A DNA stretch of 64,000 nt from positions 19,099,096 through 19,163,095 of the forward strand of contig JAOANR010000004.1 of assembly GCA_030278955.1 (NCBI GenBank), written 5' to 3'. The notes under the pieces are model-generated. The model was not told the DNA's origin. It saw nothing but the letters and a program-made list of their open reading frames with translations, and did no database searches. The stretch comes from Hygrophila difformis. Lineage: Eukaryota > Streptophyta > Magnoliopsida > Lamiales > Acanthaceae. The position numbers and the translations under genes are program-made. Every line of letters starts with the position of its first letter. The stretch's first letter is position 1. This document shows positions 54,689 to 64,000 of this stretch, piece by piece.

Positions 54689-54696
54689 TATAAATA
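54689..54696 (+). promoter_or_regulatory. TATA box of family Z LTR copy 1
   Basis: TATAAATA; the leader downstream has ACAAAACCCTA twice. The first GTAAGT donor-like site is 149 nt downstream. Confidence 0.65.
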
Positions 54697-54837
54697 AGAC
54701 CTCCTAGAAGCTCCGAATACTTTTACAAAACCCTACGATACACTCTATACACAAAACCCTAGATCCGGAAGTCATCGGAGGCACCAAAACCGAGTGGGGA
54801 CTGCCGTGGATGAATTCGGATCTCTTCTAACGCTATG

Positions 54838-55020
54838 GTAAGTAGATCCGTTCATCCATCTCGTTTTTAATTCAAAAACGAAACCCTAACTCTCTTCTTT
54901 TCTTCTTTACACCCCGAATCGGATCTAGAACATAGAATCCGACAAACGGAGAGAATAAACGGTGGACTGGAAGCCACGCCTTCGAAATCGGTGACCCCGG
55001 ACGACGATAGATCGGTAAGT
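54838..55020 (+). promoter_or_regulatory. Paired GTAAGT donor-like sites
   Basis: ATG then GTAAGT at 54838-54843 and ATCG then GTAAGT at 55015-55020, 177 nt apart. Family B has the same pair at 35913 and 36091 (178 nt). Confidence 0.55.
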
Positions 55021-56049
55021 TAACTCTTACATGGTTTTGGGCGAAATTAAAATACGTTAGATTTAAAGATTCGAATCAAGAACATCAAATCTGTCAACGT
55101 AGAATTTATTAACGGCGCAACAGTTTTGTCTAATTTTTCCGAACCTTAAAACGACTTCAAATGGAAAAACTTAAAACACAAAAAGCGTTCCTAAGACATA
55201 GATCTATCTACTGTAACCTTTTCATAATTTTTCATTGTGTTTTAATATCCGAAAACGACCATGAACAGACCTGCCTTTGGTTTAGATCTCGAAACGGTGA
55301 CAGAACTTTAGTCCGAACTTGTTGGTGATTTCTACCTTAGATCTAGACCGATCTAGGCTTGGCGTTGAACATAAGAGTTGTAGATCTATACGTTATGAAC
55401 ACCACCGTAAATTTTCAGAATTTTTCATGGCAATTTGATATGTGAAAACCAACCGAAACCGAACTGTTTGAAACTGGATCTTGAAATTCTTGACAGAACT
55501 CAGGTCCGATCTTGGCGATGTTTTTGACATAGGTTCTAGGCTGATTTAGATCTTTTGCCGAACATGAAAGTTGTAGATAAACGTCTTAAGATGGTCTCTG
55601 TAAAATTTCACTAAATTTGGAGTTGATTTGCCATGGTAGATCTCGAAACTTTTAAACTGGTGTGGGTTAAATTCGGACAGATAAGCGATACGACGAAAAT
55701 TGACATTTTTGACCTGTTTCGCTAATCCGGATCGAAAAAGTTAAAACACGAAACTTGTTCATCTCCGTGTTTCCGAGTCAGAGGTGAAATTTTAGAATTT
55801 TTGGAATTAAATCTGATTTTTAATTAATTTCGAAGTAAATAGTGGTTTATCAAAGTCAAATCTTGAAAATATTGTCGAAATGGATTTTTAAATGATATCG
55901 GAGCGTACAGCGTCCTGAAATAGAATATTTTTGAGAAACTTACTAAATTTGGGAAATTGACCCTTAAGGTTTAAACGAGTTGAAACTCCTTCGAAACTAA
56001 ATACATAAACAAACGTTTTCGAAATCCCGTTATGACTAAATTAAGCTTT

Positions 56050-56270
56050 CTACGTAGAGGGTGAGTGTCCCATCGGGTGCCCCTCTAGCTTTTTGCTTCG
56101 TAGCTAAACGCACGAGAGTGACCCATGTAGAGGGTGAGTGCTCCATCAGTGCCCCTCTAGCTTTTTGCTTCGTTCCTGAACGGACGAGAGTAATCTATGT
56201 AGGGGGTGAGTGCTTTGCAGGGTACCCTCCTAGCTTTGCACATCGTGCCTGATTGGACGATGGTGTTGAA
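56050..56270. repeat. Tandem repeat block in family Z LTR copy 1
   Basis: Three units of GTAGAGGGTGAGTGyyCCAT, CCCTCTAGCTTTTTGCTTCG and ACGAGAGT (GTAGGGGGTGAGTGC in the third). GAGGG and CCCTC can pair within a unit. Confidence 0.85.
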
Positions 56271-56702
56271 TATGAGATACTACGCCAAAACGGCGGGATA
56301 TTTAGGGCCTACACTATCGGGAGTATCCGTAGGGGTTTCCCGAGGCTCCGGAGTGGTACTGGGTATGGCGTATTTGGCTATGGCCAACGATTACTTGAAA
56401 TATGTAGAGATTGCAATGCAATCGAGAGAAACTTGAATACAAATGATATCTTGATACTCGGCCATAGATTAACGGGAAATTTAAAAGACTTGAATACTTT
56501 CTTCGCGTATTTAAATTATGCTTTTACGTTATGTTATGCAATTATTTACCTCGCAAGCTATATTGTGATTTTATGAAATCCCTGCCTATGAAATCATGCA
56601 ATTAAATTGTTGTTAGACAAATAAATTAAATTATGGGGTATTATGTACATGTTTTTTCTTAAATTTAATTAAAGGCTTTGAAACCCCATAATCATGTCTG
56701 TG

Positions 56703-56758
56703 TTAACTTACTCAGCGAGTGTTGCTGACCAAACCATATTTTTCCCTGTTTCTTTCAG
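56703..56758 (+). promoter_or_regulatory. LTR hairpin and splice-acceptor-like module, copy 1
   Basis: TTAACTTACT, stem CAGCGA (56713-56718), loop GTG, TTGCTG (56722-56727, one G-T pair), then a pyrimidine tract CCCTGTTTCTTTCAG ending at 56758. Confidence 0.7.
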
Positions 56759-57109
56759 AGTTGAAGAATATGCATCATCATATGCATACGTGGGAATTTT
56801 GGGGAATTACATTATATTTTGAATTATTGTATTAGACTAGATCTTGCATGAACGGGCATGTTTAACCCGTATTCTGGCCGTGTTGGCTATATTTAAATTC
56901 CGCTGCATTATACATATGTAAATATTATTTTCCACTGCAACTTTGATGTATTATTTTCAAATTATATATGAATGGGCTGTTTGAATATTTTAAATTCTGA
57001 AAAACCATAGCCTTGCATCTCTTTAGTAAGCTCGGAGAAACCGTGTCTTGCTAGGAAGGTGTGGCGGTGACATCCCGACCTGGGTGACCAAAAACCGGGT
57101 GTTACAAGG

Positions 57110-57121
57110 TGGTACCAGAGC
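57110..57121 (+). promoter_or_regulatory. Primer binding site (iMet type, one mismatch)
   Basis: TGGTACCAGAGC, one base off TGGTATCAGAGC seen in copy 2. Confidence 0.85.
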
Positions 57122-57799
57122 CCGACTTATTTTTAAACTAGTATTATTATTATTTTTAAACTAGTGTTTTAAACTATTATTTTTAAACCCTTATTATTTT
57201 TAAACTACTATTAATATATTGACTATTACTTTAAATTTTAAAGTATTATTTCCATGGAGAAATTTTTATTTTAAAACCCATGGAAAAAAAAATATATATA
57301 TATAGTGCATTAAATTATTTTTGGGGGGAAATCATCATTTGCACTTGCATATTGCGTCTCTCCGATGAACTTAGAATCTTGTCGAATTTGAACTTATAAA
57401 TCTTGGCGAAGTTGAACCTAGAATCTTGGCGAAATTAACTTAGATCTCTTGTTACACCTATATAATCTTGAGGCATGACATCGAATTAGAAACAATAACT
57501 AGATATTGATCCTGCCTTAGTTCTGGATCGCGTTCATCTAAGCGCACGCCCAAGTATAACAAATCTCGGCCTTAGCCATTCCTATATTTGTACGAATTAG
57601 AAAATTTCCTTATGCGGAACTAAAAAAAAAAAAATCTGGACAGCCCCTGTCCGACCCTTCGGAAAAAAAAAAACCCAAAAATCTTGGAGCACTTCTAAGC
57701 TCGATTGAGCACTACGTGCGAAATTACAAACACATTTATAAATATTGTCTAGACTATATATTACCTTTATATGTCTTAATCCACACCATTGGTAACAGA
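57122..57799. other. Untranslated leader of family Z interior, copy 1
   Basis: AT-rich, with repeats of AATCTTGGCGAA/ATCTTGTCGAA (57375-57450). No gene. Confidence 0.6.
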
Positions 57800-58063
57800 A
57801 TGGCACCCAGAGGTAGACCGAGAACCCAACCGGCTCCCCAAACTACTACTGAAGCCCTACCAAATGTCACGGAACCAATAGAAGAACAACCTCAAGGTGC
57901 GCAGGACGCCCCCGTACCGAACAATGTGGGCGATCGTCTTAGGACGATAGAGGAGGTGTTGATTGCGCTCGGAAACGCGCAAGTCAACCAGGGTCAAGCT
58001 GCGGCGGTACCTCCGCCCCAAGCTCGCCCTAATGCCCAAAGTGTAACCAACCTCATCTGGTGA
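57800..58063 (+). pseudogene. gag: Gag N-terminal remnant, copy 1
   Basis: ATG at 57800 chosen because MAPRGRPRTQPAPQTTTEAL is the usual proline-rich gag start of Tekay-like elements. It continues GDRLRTIEEVLIALGNAQVN (short helix) and stops at TGA 58061-58063. The capsid domain that should follow (about 200 codons) is absent, and the zinc knuckle begins in a different frame at the same point, so an internal deletion joined the two. Confidence 0.75.
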
Positions 58064-58278
58064 AAGGATGCCCTCAACCCGACACATGCTTCCGATGTGG
58101 TCGATGTGGACATCGGATAAAAGAGTGTCATACCCATATTAAGAATATCACCAAAAGAGAAGATCTGGCCGCCGAACCTGACCCGCCACGGAACCCTGAC
58201 GGTGAAAATGGCAACAACCAAGGGCACCGATACCCCCAGAATAAAGATCCAAAACCCGAAACTTCTATAGAATACTGA
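58060..58278 (+). pseudogene. gag: Gag zinc-knuckle remnant, copy 1
   Basis: Reads VKGCPQPDTCFRCGRCGHRI then KEC, a CX2CX4HX4C zinc knuckle, followed by a short Pro/Asn-rich tail and TGA. It overlaps the upstream remnant by four bases in another frame and has no ATG of its own. No protease or pol follows. Confidence 0.75.
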
Positions 58279-58310
58279 ATAAGCAGTTATGGGGACATAA
58301 CTGGAGTCCT

Positions 58311-58540
58311 AAGGGGGAGAGGATGTGATACCCCGCAATAAAGTAGATACATTTATTTTGATTTTGATTTTGGTTCAACAATATGTATTCCGAATAAATA
58401 AATAAACATATTCAAATTGTTTTGAACTACGTTATGGCTTGATCCCTTCACAGGGTACGTAGGCAGCTTAGAAGTTTTAATTCTAAGTTCAGTCACAAAA
58501 TAATAAAATAAACAAAAGACCTTAGCACGAGAAAAGCCGA
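58311..58540 (+). repeat. Polypurine tract and 5' fragment of a family-B-like LTR
   Basis: AAGGGGGAGAGGA (58311-58323), then TGTGATACCCCGC and a stretch matching family B (CAAATTGTTTTGAACTACG, CAGGGTACGTAGGCAGCTTA). Only about 215 bp of LTR remain before family Z sequence resumes. Confidence 0.8.
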
Positions 58541-58583
58541 AACACAACTTCGAGGACGAAGTTGATTCTTAAGGAGGGTAGAC
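58541..58583 (+). promoter_or_regulatory. Family Z polypurine tract
   Basis: CGAGGACGAAGTTGATTC then TTAAGGAGGGTAGAC immediately before the LTR at 58584; the same signature as family A's interior end. Confidence 0.8.
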
Positions 58584-59117
58584 TGTAATACCCGAGAATT
58601 TTACAACATAAATAAATAAATAAATACAATAAATAAATAAATAAATCAGTAAATACATTAAATAAATAAATAAAGAGGAAATGAGAAATGAAAATTTAAC
58701 TTAAAAAGGGAATTAAAGAAATTAAAGTTAAATAAGTCGTTACACGGGAACCCGATATCAATGAACTCGAGAATTCGAGCCAAAACGTAAAATTAGAGCC
58801 AAAGGAAATGACGATACGAAATAGGAACCCGAAGAGAGTCCGGGAATTGGAATCTGTGAGCATAGAGGGATAGAAACCCGAAAGAGAGGAGGAAAAGCAC
58901 GACGGATCGCACGACCCACCTGGACCGGAGTCCAGGCGTATCTGGCGCGCTGGCCGCGCTGCTTTAGGGGAAAAGCGCGCCAACCCCGCGCCACACTGGC
59001 AACAACAAACCAAGCGAGATTTTCTCGCCCGAACGCGGATTTTTCGACTTTCGGTTGAACATCTTTCGACTCCAGACTCTTAGAGTCAGATCTTGAACGC
59101 CCTAGGTCTTAGTTATC

Positions 59118-59125
59118 TATAAATA
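59118..59125 (+). promoter_or_regulatory. TATA box of family Z LTR copy 2
   Basis: TATAAATA, same context as copy 1. Confidence 0.65.
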
Positions 59126-60396
59126 AGACCTCCTAGAAGCTCCGAATACTTTTACAAAACCCTACGATACTCTCTATACACAAAACCCTAGATCCGGAAG
59201 TCATCCGAGGCACCAAAACAGAGTGGGGACTGCCGTGGACGAATTCGAATCTCTTCTAACGCTGTGGTAAGTAGATCCGTTCATCCATCTCGTTTTTAAT
59301 TCAAAAACGAAACCCTAACTCTCTTCTTTTCTTCTTTACACCCCGAATCGGATCTAGAACGTAGAACCCGACGAACGGAGAGGATAAACGGTGGACTGGA
59401 AGCCACGCCTTCGAAATCGGTGACCCCGGACGATGATAGATCGGTAAGTTAACTCTTACATGGTTTTGGGCGAAATTAGAATACGTTAGATTTAAAGATT
59501 CGAATCAAGAACATCAAATCTGTCAACGTAGAATTTCTTAACGTATAGATCTATCTACTGTAAAATTTTCATAAATTTTCATTGTGTTTTGATATCCGAA
59601 AACGACCATGAACAGACCTGCCTTTGGTTTAGATCTCGAAACGGTGACAGAACTTTAGTTCGAACTTGTTGGTGATTTCTACCTTAGATCTAGACCGATC
59701 TAGGCTTGGCGTTGAACATAAGAGTTGTAGATCTATACGTTAAGAACACCACCGTAAATTTTCAGAATTTTTCGTGGCAATTTGATATGTGAAAACCAAC
59801 CGAAACCGAACTGTTTGAAACTGGATCTTGAAATTCTTGACAGAACTTAGGTCCGATCCTGGCGACATTTTTGATATAGGTTCTAGGCTGATTTAGATCT
59901 TTTGCCGAACATGAAAGTTGTAGATAAACGTCTTAAGATGGTCTCTGTAAAATTTCACTAAATTTGGAGTTGATTTGCCATGGTAGATCTCGAAACTTTT
60001 AAACTGGTGTGGGTTAAATTCGGACAGATTAGCGATACGAAGAAAATTGACATTTTTGACCTGTTTCGCTAATCCGGATCGAAAAAGTTAAAACACGAAA
60101 CTTGTTCATCTCCGTGTTTCCGAGTCAGAGGTGAAATTTTAGAATTTTTGGAATTAAATCTGATTTTTAATTAATTTCGAAGTAAACAGTGGTTTATCAA
60201 AGTCAAATCTTGAAAATATTGTCGAAATGGATTTTTAAATGATATCGGAGCGTACAGCGTCCTGAAATAGAATATTTTTGAGAAACTTACTAAATTTGGG
60301 AAATTGACCCTTAAGGTTTAAACGAGTTGAAACTCCTTCGAAACTAAATACATAAACAAACGTTTTCGAAATCCCGTTATGACTAAATTAAGCTTT

Positions 60397-60617
60397 CTAC
60401 GTAGAGGGTGAGTGTCCCATCGGGTGCCCCTCTAGCTTTTTGCTTCGTAGCTAAACGCACGAGAGTGACCCATGTAGAGGGTGAGTGCTCCATCAGTGCC
60501 CCTCTAGCTTTTTGCTTCGTGCCTGAACGGACGAGAGTAATCTATGTAGGGGGTGAGTGCTTTGCAGGGTACCCTCCTAGCTTTGCCAATCGTGCCTGAT
60601 TGGACGATGGTGTTGAA
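60397..60617. repeat. Tandem repeat block in family Z LTR copy 2
   Basis: Same three units as 56050-56270 with a few substitutions. Confidence 0.85.
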
Positions 60618-61049
60618 TATGAGATACTACGCCAAAACGGCGGGATATTTAGGGCCTACACTATCGGGAGTATCCGTAGGGGTTTCCCGAGGCTCCGGAG
60701 TGGTACTGCGTATGGCGTATTTGGCTATGGCCAACGATTACTTGAAATATGTAGAGATTGCAATGCAATCGAGAGAAACTTGAATACAAATGATATCTTG
60801 ATACTCGACTATAGATTAACGGGAAATTTAAAAGACTTGAATACTTTCTTCGCGTATTTAAATTATGCTTTTACGTTATGTTATGCAATTATTTACCTCG
60901 CAAGCTATATTGTGATTTTATGAAATCCCTGCCTATGAAATCATGCAATTAAATTGTTGTTAGACAAATAAATTAAATTATGGGGTATTATGTACATGTT
61001 TTTTCTTAAATTTAATTAAAGGCTTTGAAACCCCATAATCATGTCTGTG

Positions 61050-61105
61050 TTAACTTACTCAGCAAGTGTTGCTGACCAAACCATATTTTTCCCTGTTTCT
61101 TTCAG
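61050..61105 (+). promoter_or_regulatory. LTR hairpin and splice-acceptor-like module, copy 2
   Basis: Stem CAGCAA (61060-61065), loop GTG, TTGCTG (61069-61074), now fully Watson-Crick, then CCCTGTTTCTTTCAG ending at 61105. Confidence 0.7.
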
Positions 61106-61457
61106 AGTTGAAGAATATGCATCATCATATGCATACGTGGGAATTTTGGGGAATTACATTATATTTTGAATTATTGTATTAGACTAGATCTTGCATGAAC
61201 GGGCCTGTTTAACCCGTATTCTGGCCGTGTTGGCTATATTTAAATTCCGCTGCATTATACATATGTAAATATTATTTTCCGCTGCAACTTTGATGTATTA
61301 TTTTCAAATTATATATGAATGGGCTGTTTGAATATTTTAAATTCTGAAAAACCATAGCCTTGCATCTCTTTAGTAAGCTCGGAGAAACCGTGTCTTGCTA
61401 TGGAGGTGTGGCGGTGACATCCCGACCTGGGTGACCAAAAACCGGGGTGTTACAAGG

Positions 61458-61469
61458 TGGTATCAGAGC
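61458..61469 (+). promoter_or_regulatory. Primer binding site, initiator-Met tRNA type
   Basis: TGGTATCAGAGC three bases after the LTR. Confidence 0.9.
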
Positions 61470-62149
61470 CCGACTTATTTTTAAACTAGTATTATTATTA
61501 TTTTTAAACTAGTGTTTTAAACTATTATTTTTAAACCCTTATTATTTTTAAACTACTATTAATATATTGACTATTACTTTAAATTTTAAAGTATTATTTC
61601 CATGGAGAAATTTTTATTTTAAAACCCATGGAAAAAAAATATATATATATAGTGCATTAAATTTTTTTTGGGGGGAAATCATCATTTGCACTTGCATATT
61701 GCATCTCTCCGATGAACTTACAATCTTGTCGAATTTGAACTTAGAATCTTGGCGAAGTTGAACCTAGAATCTTGGCGAAATTAACTTAGATCTCTTGTTA
61801 CACCTATATAATCTTGAGGCATGACATCGAATTAGAAACAATAACTAGATATTGATCCTGCCTTAGTTCTGGATCGCGTTCATCTAAGCGCACGCCCAAG
61901 TATAACAAATCTCGGCCTTAGCCATTCCTATACTTGTACGAATTAGAAAATTTCCTTATGCGGAACTTAAAAAAAAAATAAAAAATCTGGACAGCCCCTG
62001 TCCGACCCTTCGGAAAAAAAAAACCCAAAAATCTTGGAGCACTTCTAAGCTCGATTGAGCACTACGTGCGAAATTACAAACACATTTATAAATATTGTCT
62101 AGACTATATATTACCTTCATATGTCTTAATCCACACCATTGGTAACAGA
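61470..62149. other. Untranslated leader of family Z interior, copy 2
   Basis: Near-identical to 57122-57799; no gene. Confidence 0.6.
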
Positions 62150-62413
62150 ATGGGACCTAGAGGTAGACCGAGAACCCAACCGGCTCCCCAAACTACTACT
62201 GAAGCCCCACCAAATGTCACGGAACCAATAGAAGAACAACCTCAAGGTGCGCAGGACGCCCCCGTACCGAACAATGTGGGAGATCGTCTTAGGACGATAG
62301 AGGAGGTGTTGATTGCGCTCGGAAACGCGCAAGTCAACCAGGGTCAAGCTGCGGCGGTACCTCCGCCCCAAGCTCGCCCTAATGCCCAAAGTGTAACCAA
62401 CCTCATCTGGTGA
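62150..62413 (+). pseudogene. gag: Gag N-terminal remnant, copy 2
   Basis: MGPRGRPRTQPAPQTTTEAP; same length, same stop and same deletion point as copy 1 (two residue changes near the start), showing the deletion predates the tandem duplication. Confidence 0.75.
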
Positions 62414-62628
62414 AAGGATGCCCTCAACCCGACACATGCTTCCGATGTGGTCGATGTGGACATCGGATAAAAGAGTGTCATACCCATATTAAGAATATCA
62501 CCAAAAGAGAAGATCTGGCCGCCGAACCTGACCCGCCACGGAACCCTGACGGTGAAAATGGCAACAACCAAGGGCACCGATACCCCCAGAATAAAGATCC
62601 AAAACCCGAAACTTCTATAGAATACTGA
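62410..62628 (+). pseudogene. gag: Gag zinc-knuckle remnant, copy 2
   Basis: Identical CX2CX4HX4C knuckle (CFRCGRCGHRIKEC) and tail to copy 1. Confidence 0.75.
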
Positions 62629-63203
62629 ATAAGCAGTTATGGGTGTAACACCCCCATTTTTCCTAAAGATGCAGCGGAAGAAAAGAGCGGGAACAATGGA
62701 GGGGTGCTACCGCCACGTATTCCGGACTGCCCGAAATACGCTAAGGCTAGCATGAATAATTGCAGAAAATCAGAATTTGAATGTATATGCTAACCACGTT
62801 CCGGACAAGCTAGCATATAATTCACAAAGAAGCTTATATACTATGAGAAGTATAAAATAAGCTTAATAAAAATGTTTGGTATAGCGTAACCAAATGGAGG
62901 ACTGCATTCCTCAAAGCGCGCAATAACAATAATGGAGTAAATCCATGGAAGTTTTATTTCATAAAAAGGGGTTGTCTATTTCATACTCAAAAATACTGTT
63001 AAACACATAATGCATTGTTTAAAACAGTAGGGCACCATATTTTCATAAATGGGATAAAACCCAAATATTTTGTTTATGCTCGATAAACCACTATCTATGC
63101 CAAGTAATAGTTTTTCATCCCAAAAGGGGGTTTTAAAATATACATTTTCATAAATAATACCCCAAATCGTGCCCGTACAGATGATGCTTTGCAGATCTCA
63201 AAC

Positions 63204-63256
63204 CTGAAAGGAAATGGTGACAAGTGTAGAGTCAGCGAAAACAATCGCTGAGTAAG
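63204..63256 (-). promoter_or_regulatory. LTR hairpin and splice-acceptor-like module (right-end LTR)
   Basis: On the minus strand CTACTTACT, then stem CAGCGA (63250-63245), a 6-nt loop and TCGCTG (63238-63233), then ACTCTACACTTGTCACC and a pyrimidine tract ending CCTTTCAG at 63204. Confidence 0.65.
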
Positions 63257-63539
63257 TAGACCCTTACTCCCGGAGGAGATCGGGTTGCAGAAATAATTTA
63301 AAGACAACAGTTATGGTAATGGTATGCTAAAATGAGAATTAATTTAAGCACAGACAAAATCCATATAAATCTAATCCCGGGAAGAGACAATATGACACTA
63401 TGCGTTACCAAGAAATAAATTCCTCAGCCAACATGATGTGCAGGTTCCCCGTTGTAGGGCCCAAATCTCACATACATTCAAGGGTTGTGGTGGAGGTAAG
63501 AAATTTCCTCAGACCACATTGAATCGAGAAATGGCATCG

Positions 63540-63645
63540 GGCTGATTTCCATCAGTCCCCATAAGTCGTGTATTACAGGCAAACGGCGGAGAATTTACAT
63601 CAGTCCCCGTAAGTCGTGTAACACAGGCAAACAGCGGAGGTGGCA
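63540..63645. repeat. Two-copy tandem repeat in right-end LTR
   Basis: CATCAGTCCCCATAAGTCGT and CATCAGTCCCCGTAAGTCGT at about 63551 and 63599, each followed by GTA, ACAGGCAAAC and GCGGAG. Confidence 0.8.
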
Positions 63646-64000
63646 GCAGCGACCCAAAACTTGGACCCAACCCCGTAACAATGCGCGCTCAAAAATCCAT
63701 AGGACATTGAGAATAATTGCAAGTATTGTAAAGCACAGTAAAATGGCATACCAATAATCCAAAAGCAGTAGGGAGCTATAAGCATAAATTTAAAATAAGA
63801 AAATGGTATTTAAAAATTATGCTTTAGCTAAAATAATCTTGGGCTTACTCCAAAGAGTAAAAATCTACTTACTGTCACCGTAGACGGGATGGATGCAACA
63901 CACGCGTAGGCTACGAGCAGATATCCCTTTACAGCTATTTGGCCGAACACTTTACGCTTTTATGGGATTAGTTATCGTAACTTCGATCGGGCTCCTAAAA

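Larger units (their letters stand above)
54150..57106 (+). repeat. Family Z LTR, copy 1
   Basis: 2957 bp. Starts TTTAATACCCGAGAATTTTA (second base differs from TG) and ends CCGGGTGTTACA. Contains TATA (54689), GTAAGT sites (54838, 55015), repeat block (56050-56270) and hairpin/acceptor module (56703-56758). Confidence 0.9.
58584..61454 (+). repeat. Family Z LTR, copy 2
   Basis: 2871 bp with intact TG...CA ends (TGTAATACCCG...GGGTGTTACA). Nearly identical to copy 1 except for a deletion of about 75 bp near 59540 and scattered substitutions. Confidence 0.95.
54150..62643 (+). mobile_element. Tandem family Z array: LTR-interior-LTR-interior
   Basis: Two units, 54150-58583 and 58584-62643, repeat in the same order: LTR, PBS, gag remnant. 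Matching points are 4347-4350 bp apart in the right half and about 4430 bp apart in the left half, because unit 2 lacks about 75-80 bp near 59540. Unit 2 is interrupted at 62644 by another LTR before its PPT. No pol is present in either interior. Confidence 0.9.
62644..64000 (-). repeat. LTR of another iMet-type family (end part), runs off window
   Basis: The plus strand starts TGTAACACCCCCATTTT and shares GAGGGGTGCTACCGCCAC with family A, so this is the 3' end of a minus-strand LTR. It has a repeat block (63430-63660), a hairpin/acceptor module (63256-63204) and a GTAAGT donor-like site (63872-63867). It interrupts family Z unit 2. Confidence 0.8.

Noticed and set aside
54150..62643. Satellite DNA with a 4.4-kb monomer
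   Set aside because: Each unit has LTR ends, PBS and gag remnants, so it is a tandem retrotransposon array.

Overview
This window is plant nuclear DNA, probably from an angiosperm with a large, repeat-rich genome. It holds nested transposable elements (TEs), a 7SL-free tRNA-derived SINE, telo-box-like AAACCCTAA leaders, intron-containing transposase genes and LTRs primed by tRNA-iMet or tRNA-Asp. I see no intact host gene. Host-derived material is limited to relics: a captured LRR receptor-kinase exon (16702-16959), an SNF7/VPS32-like last exon (44966-45094) and a few possible captured leaders. The species cannot be named from the sequence alone.

Layout. 1-2623: minus-strand LTR of a Tekay-like Ty3/gypsy family (called Z here), inserted in a Helitron helicase. 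2624-6560 and 15276 to about 18640: a minus-strand Helitron (Rep/HUH and PIF1-type helicase, now a pseudogene), split by a complete 8.7-kb gag-protease-only Athila/Tat-like element (6566-15270, TSD GGCAG). 18645-19524: fragment of a second Helitron helicase. 20342-20601: Stowaway MITE. 20774-40307: complete CACTA (En/Spm) element (TSD ATA) with a TNPA-like gene and a broken TNPD gene. Inside the CACTA sits an LTR pair with almost no interior (family A, 27569-39187), and inside one of its LTRs sits a 7.9-kb element (family B, 30007-37916, TSD TCCAC) carrying a 449-codon antisense ORF. 40561-43507: PIF/Harbinger element (TSD TAA) with an intron-containing, frameshifted DDE transposase. 43985-44160: SINE. 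45652-46564: Copia LTR. About 47451-52470: Athila-like LTR region containing an array of nested palindromes, then PBS and a truncated gag. 52471-64000: LTR elements nested in one another, including a tandem LTR-internal-LTR-internal array of family Z (54150-62643).

How it works together. The only retroviral-type pol sequence in 64 kb is a piece of about 100 codons from a pol C-terminus in family B, so every LTR element here would depend on enzymes from elsewhere. The iMet-primed LTR families (Z, B, A and the right-end LTR) share one architecture: TATA box (family Z only), GTAAG-type donor sites, a family-specific tandem-repeat block, a TTAACTTACTCAG motif with a small hairpin, a pyrimidine tract ending in CAG, then LTR end and PBS. 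The hairpin changes sequence between families but keeps its pairing. This suggests an intron carried in the LTR with a structured branch-site/acceptor region, and it is the most interesting signal in the window.
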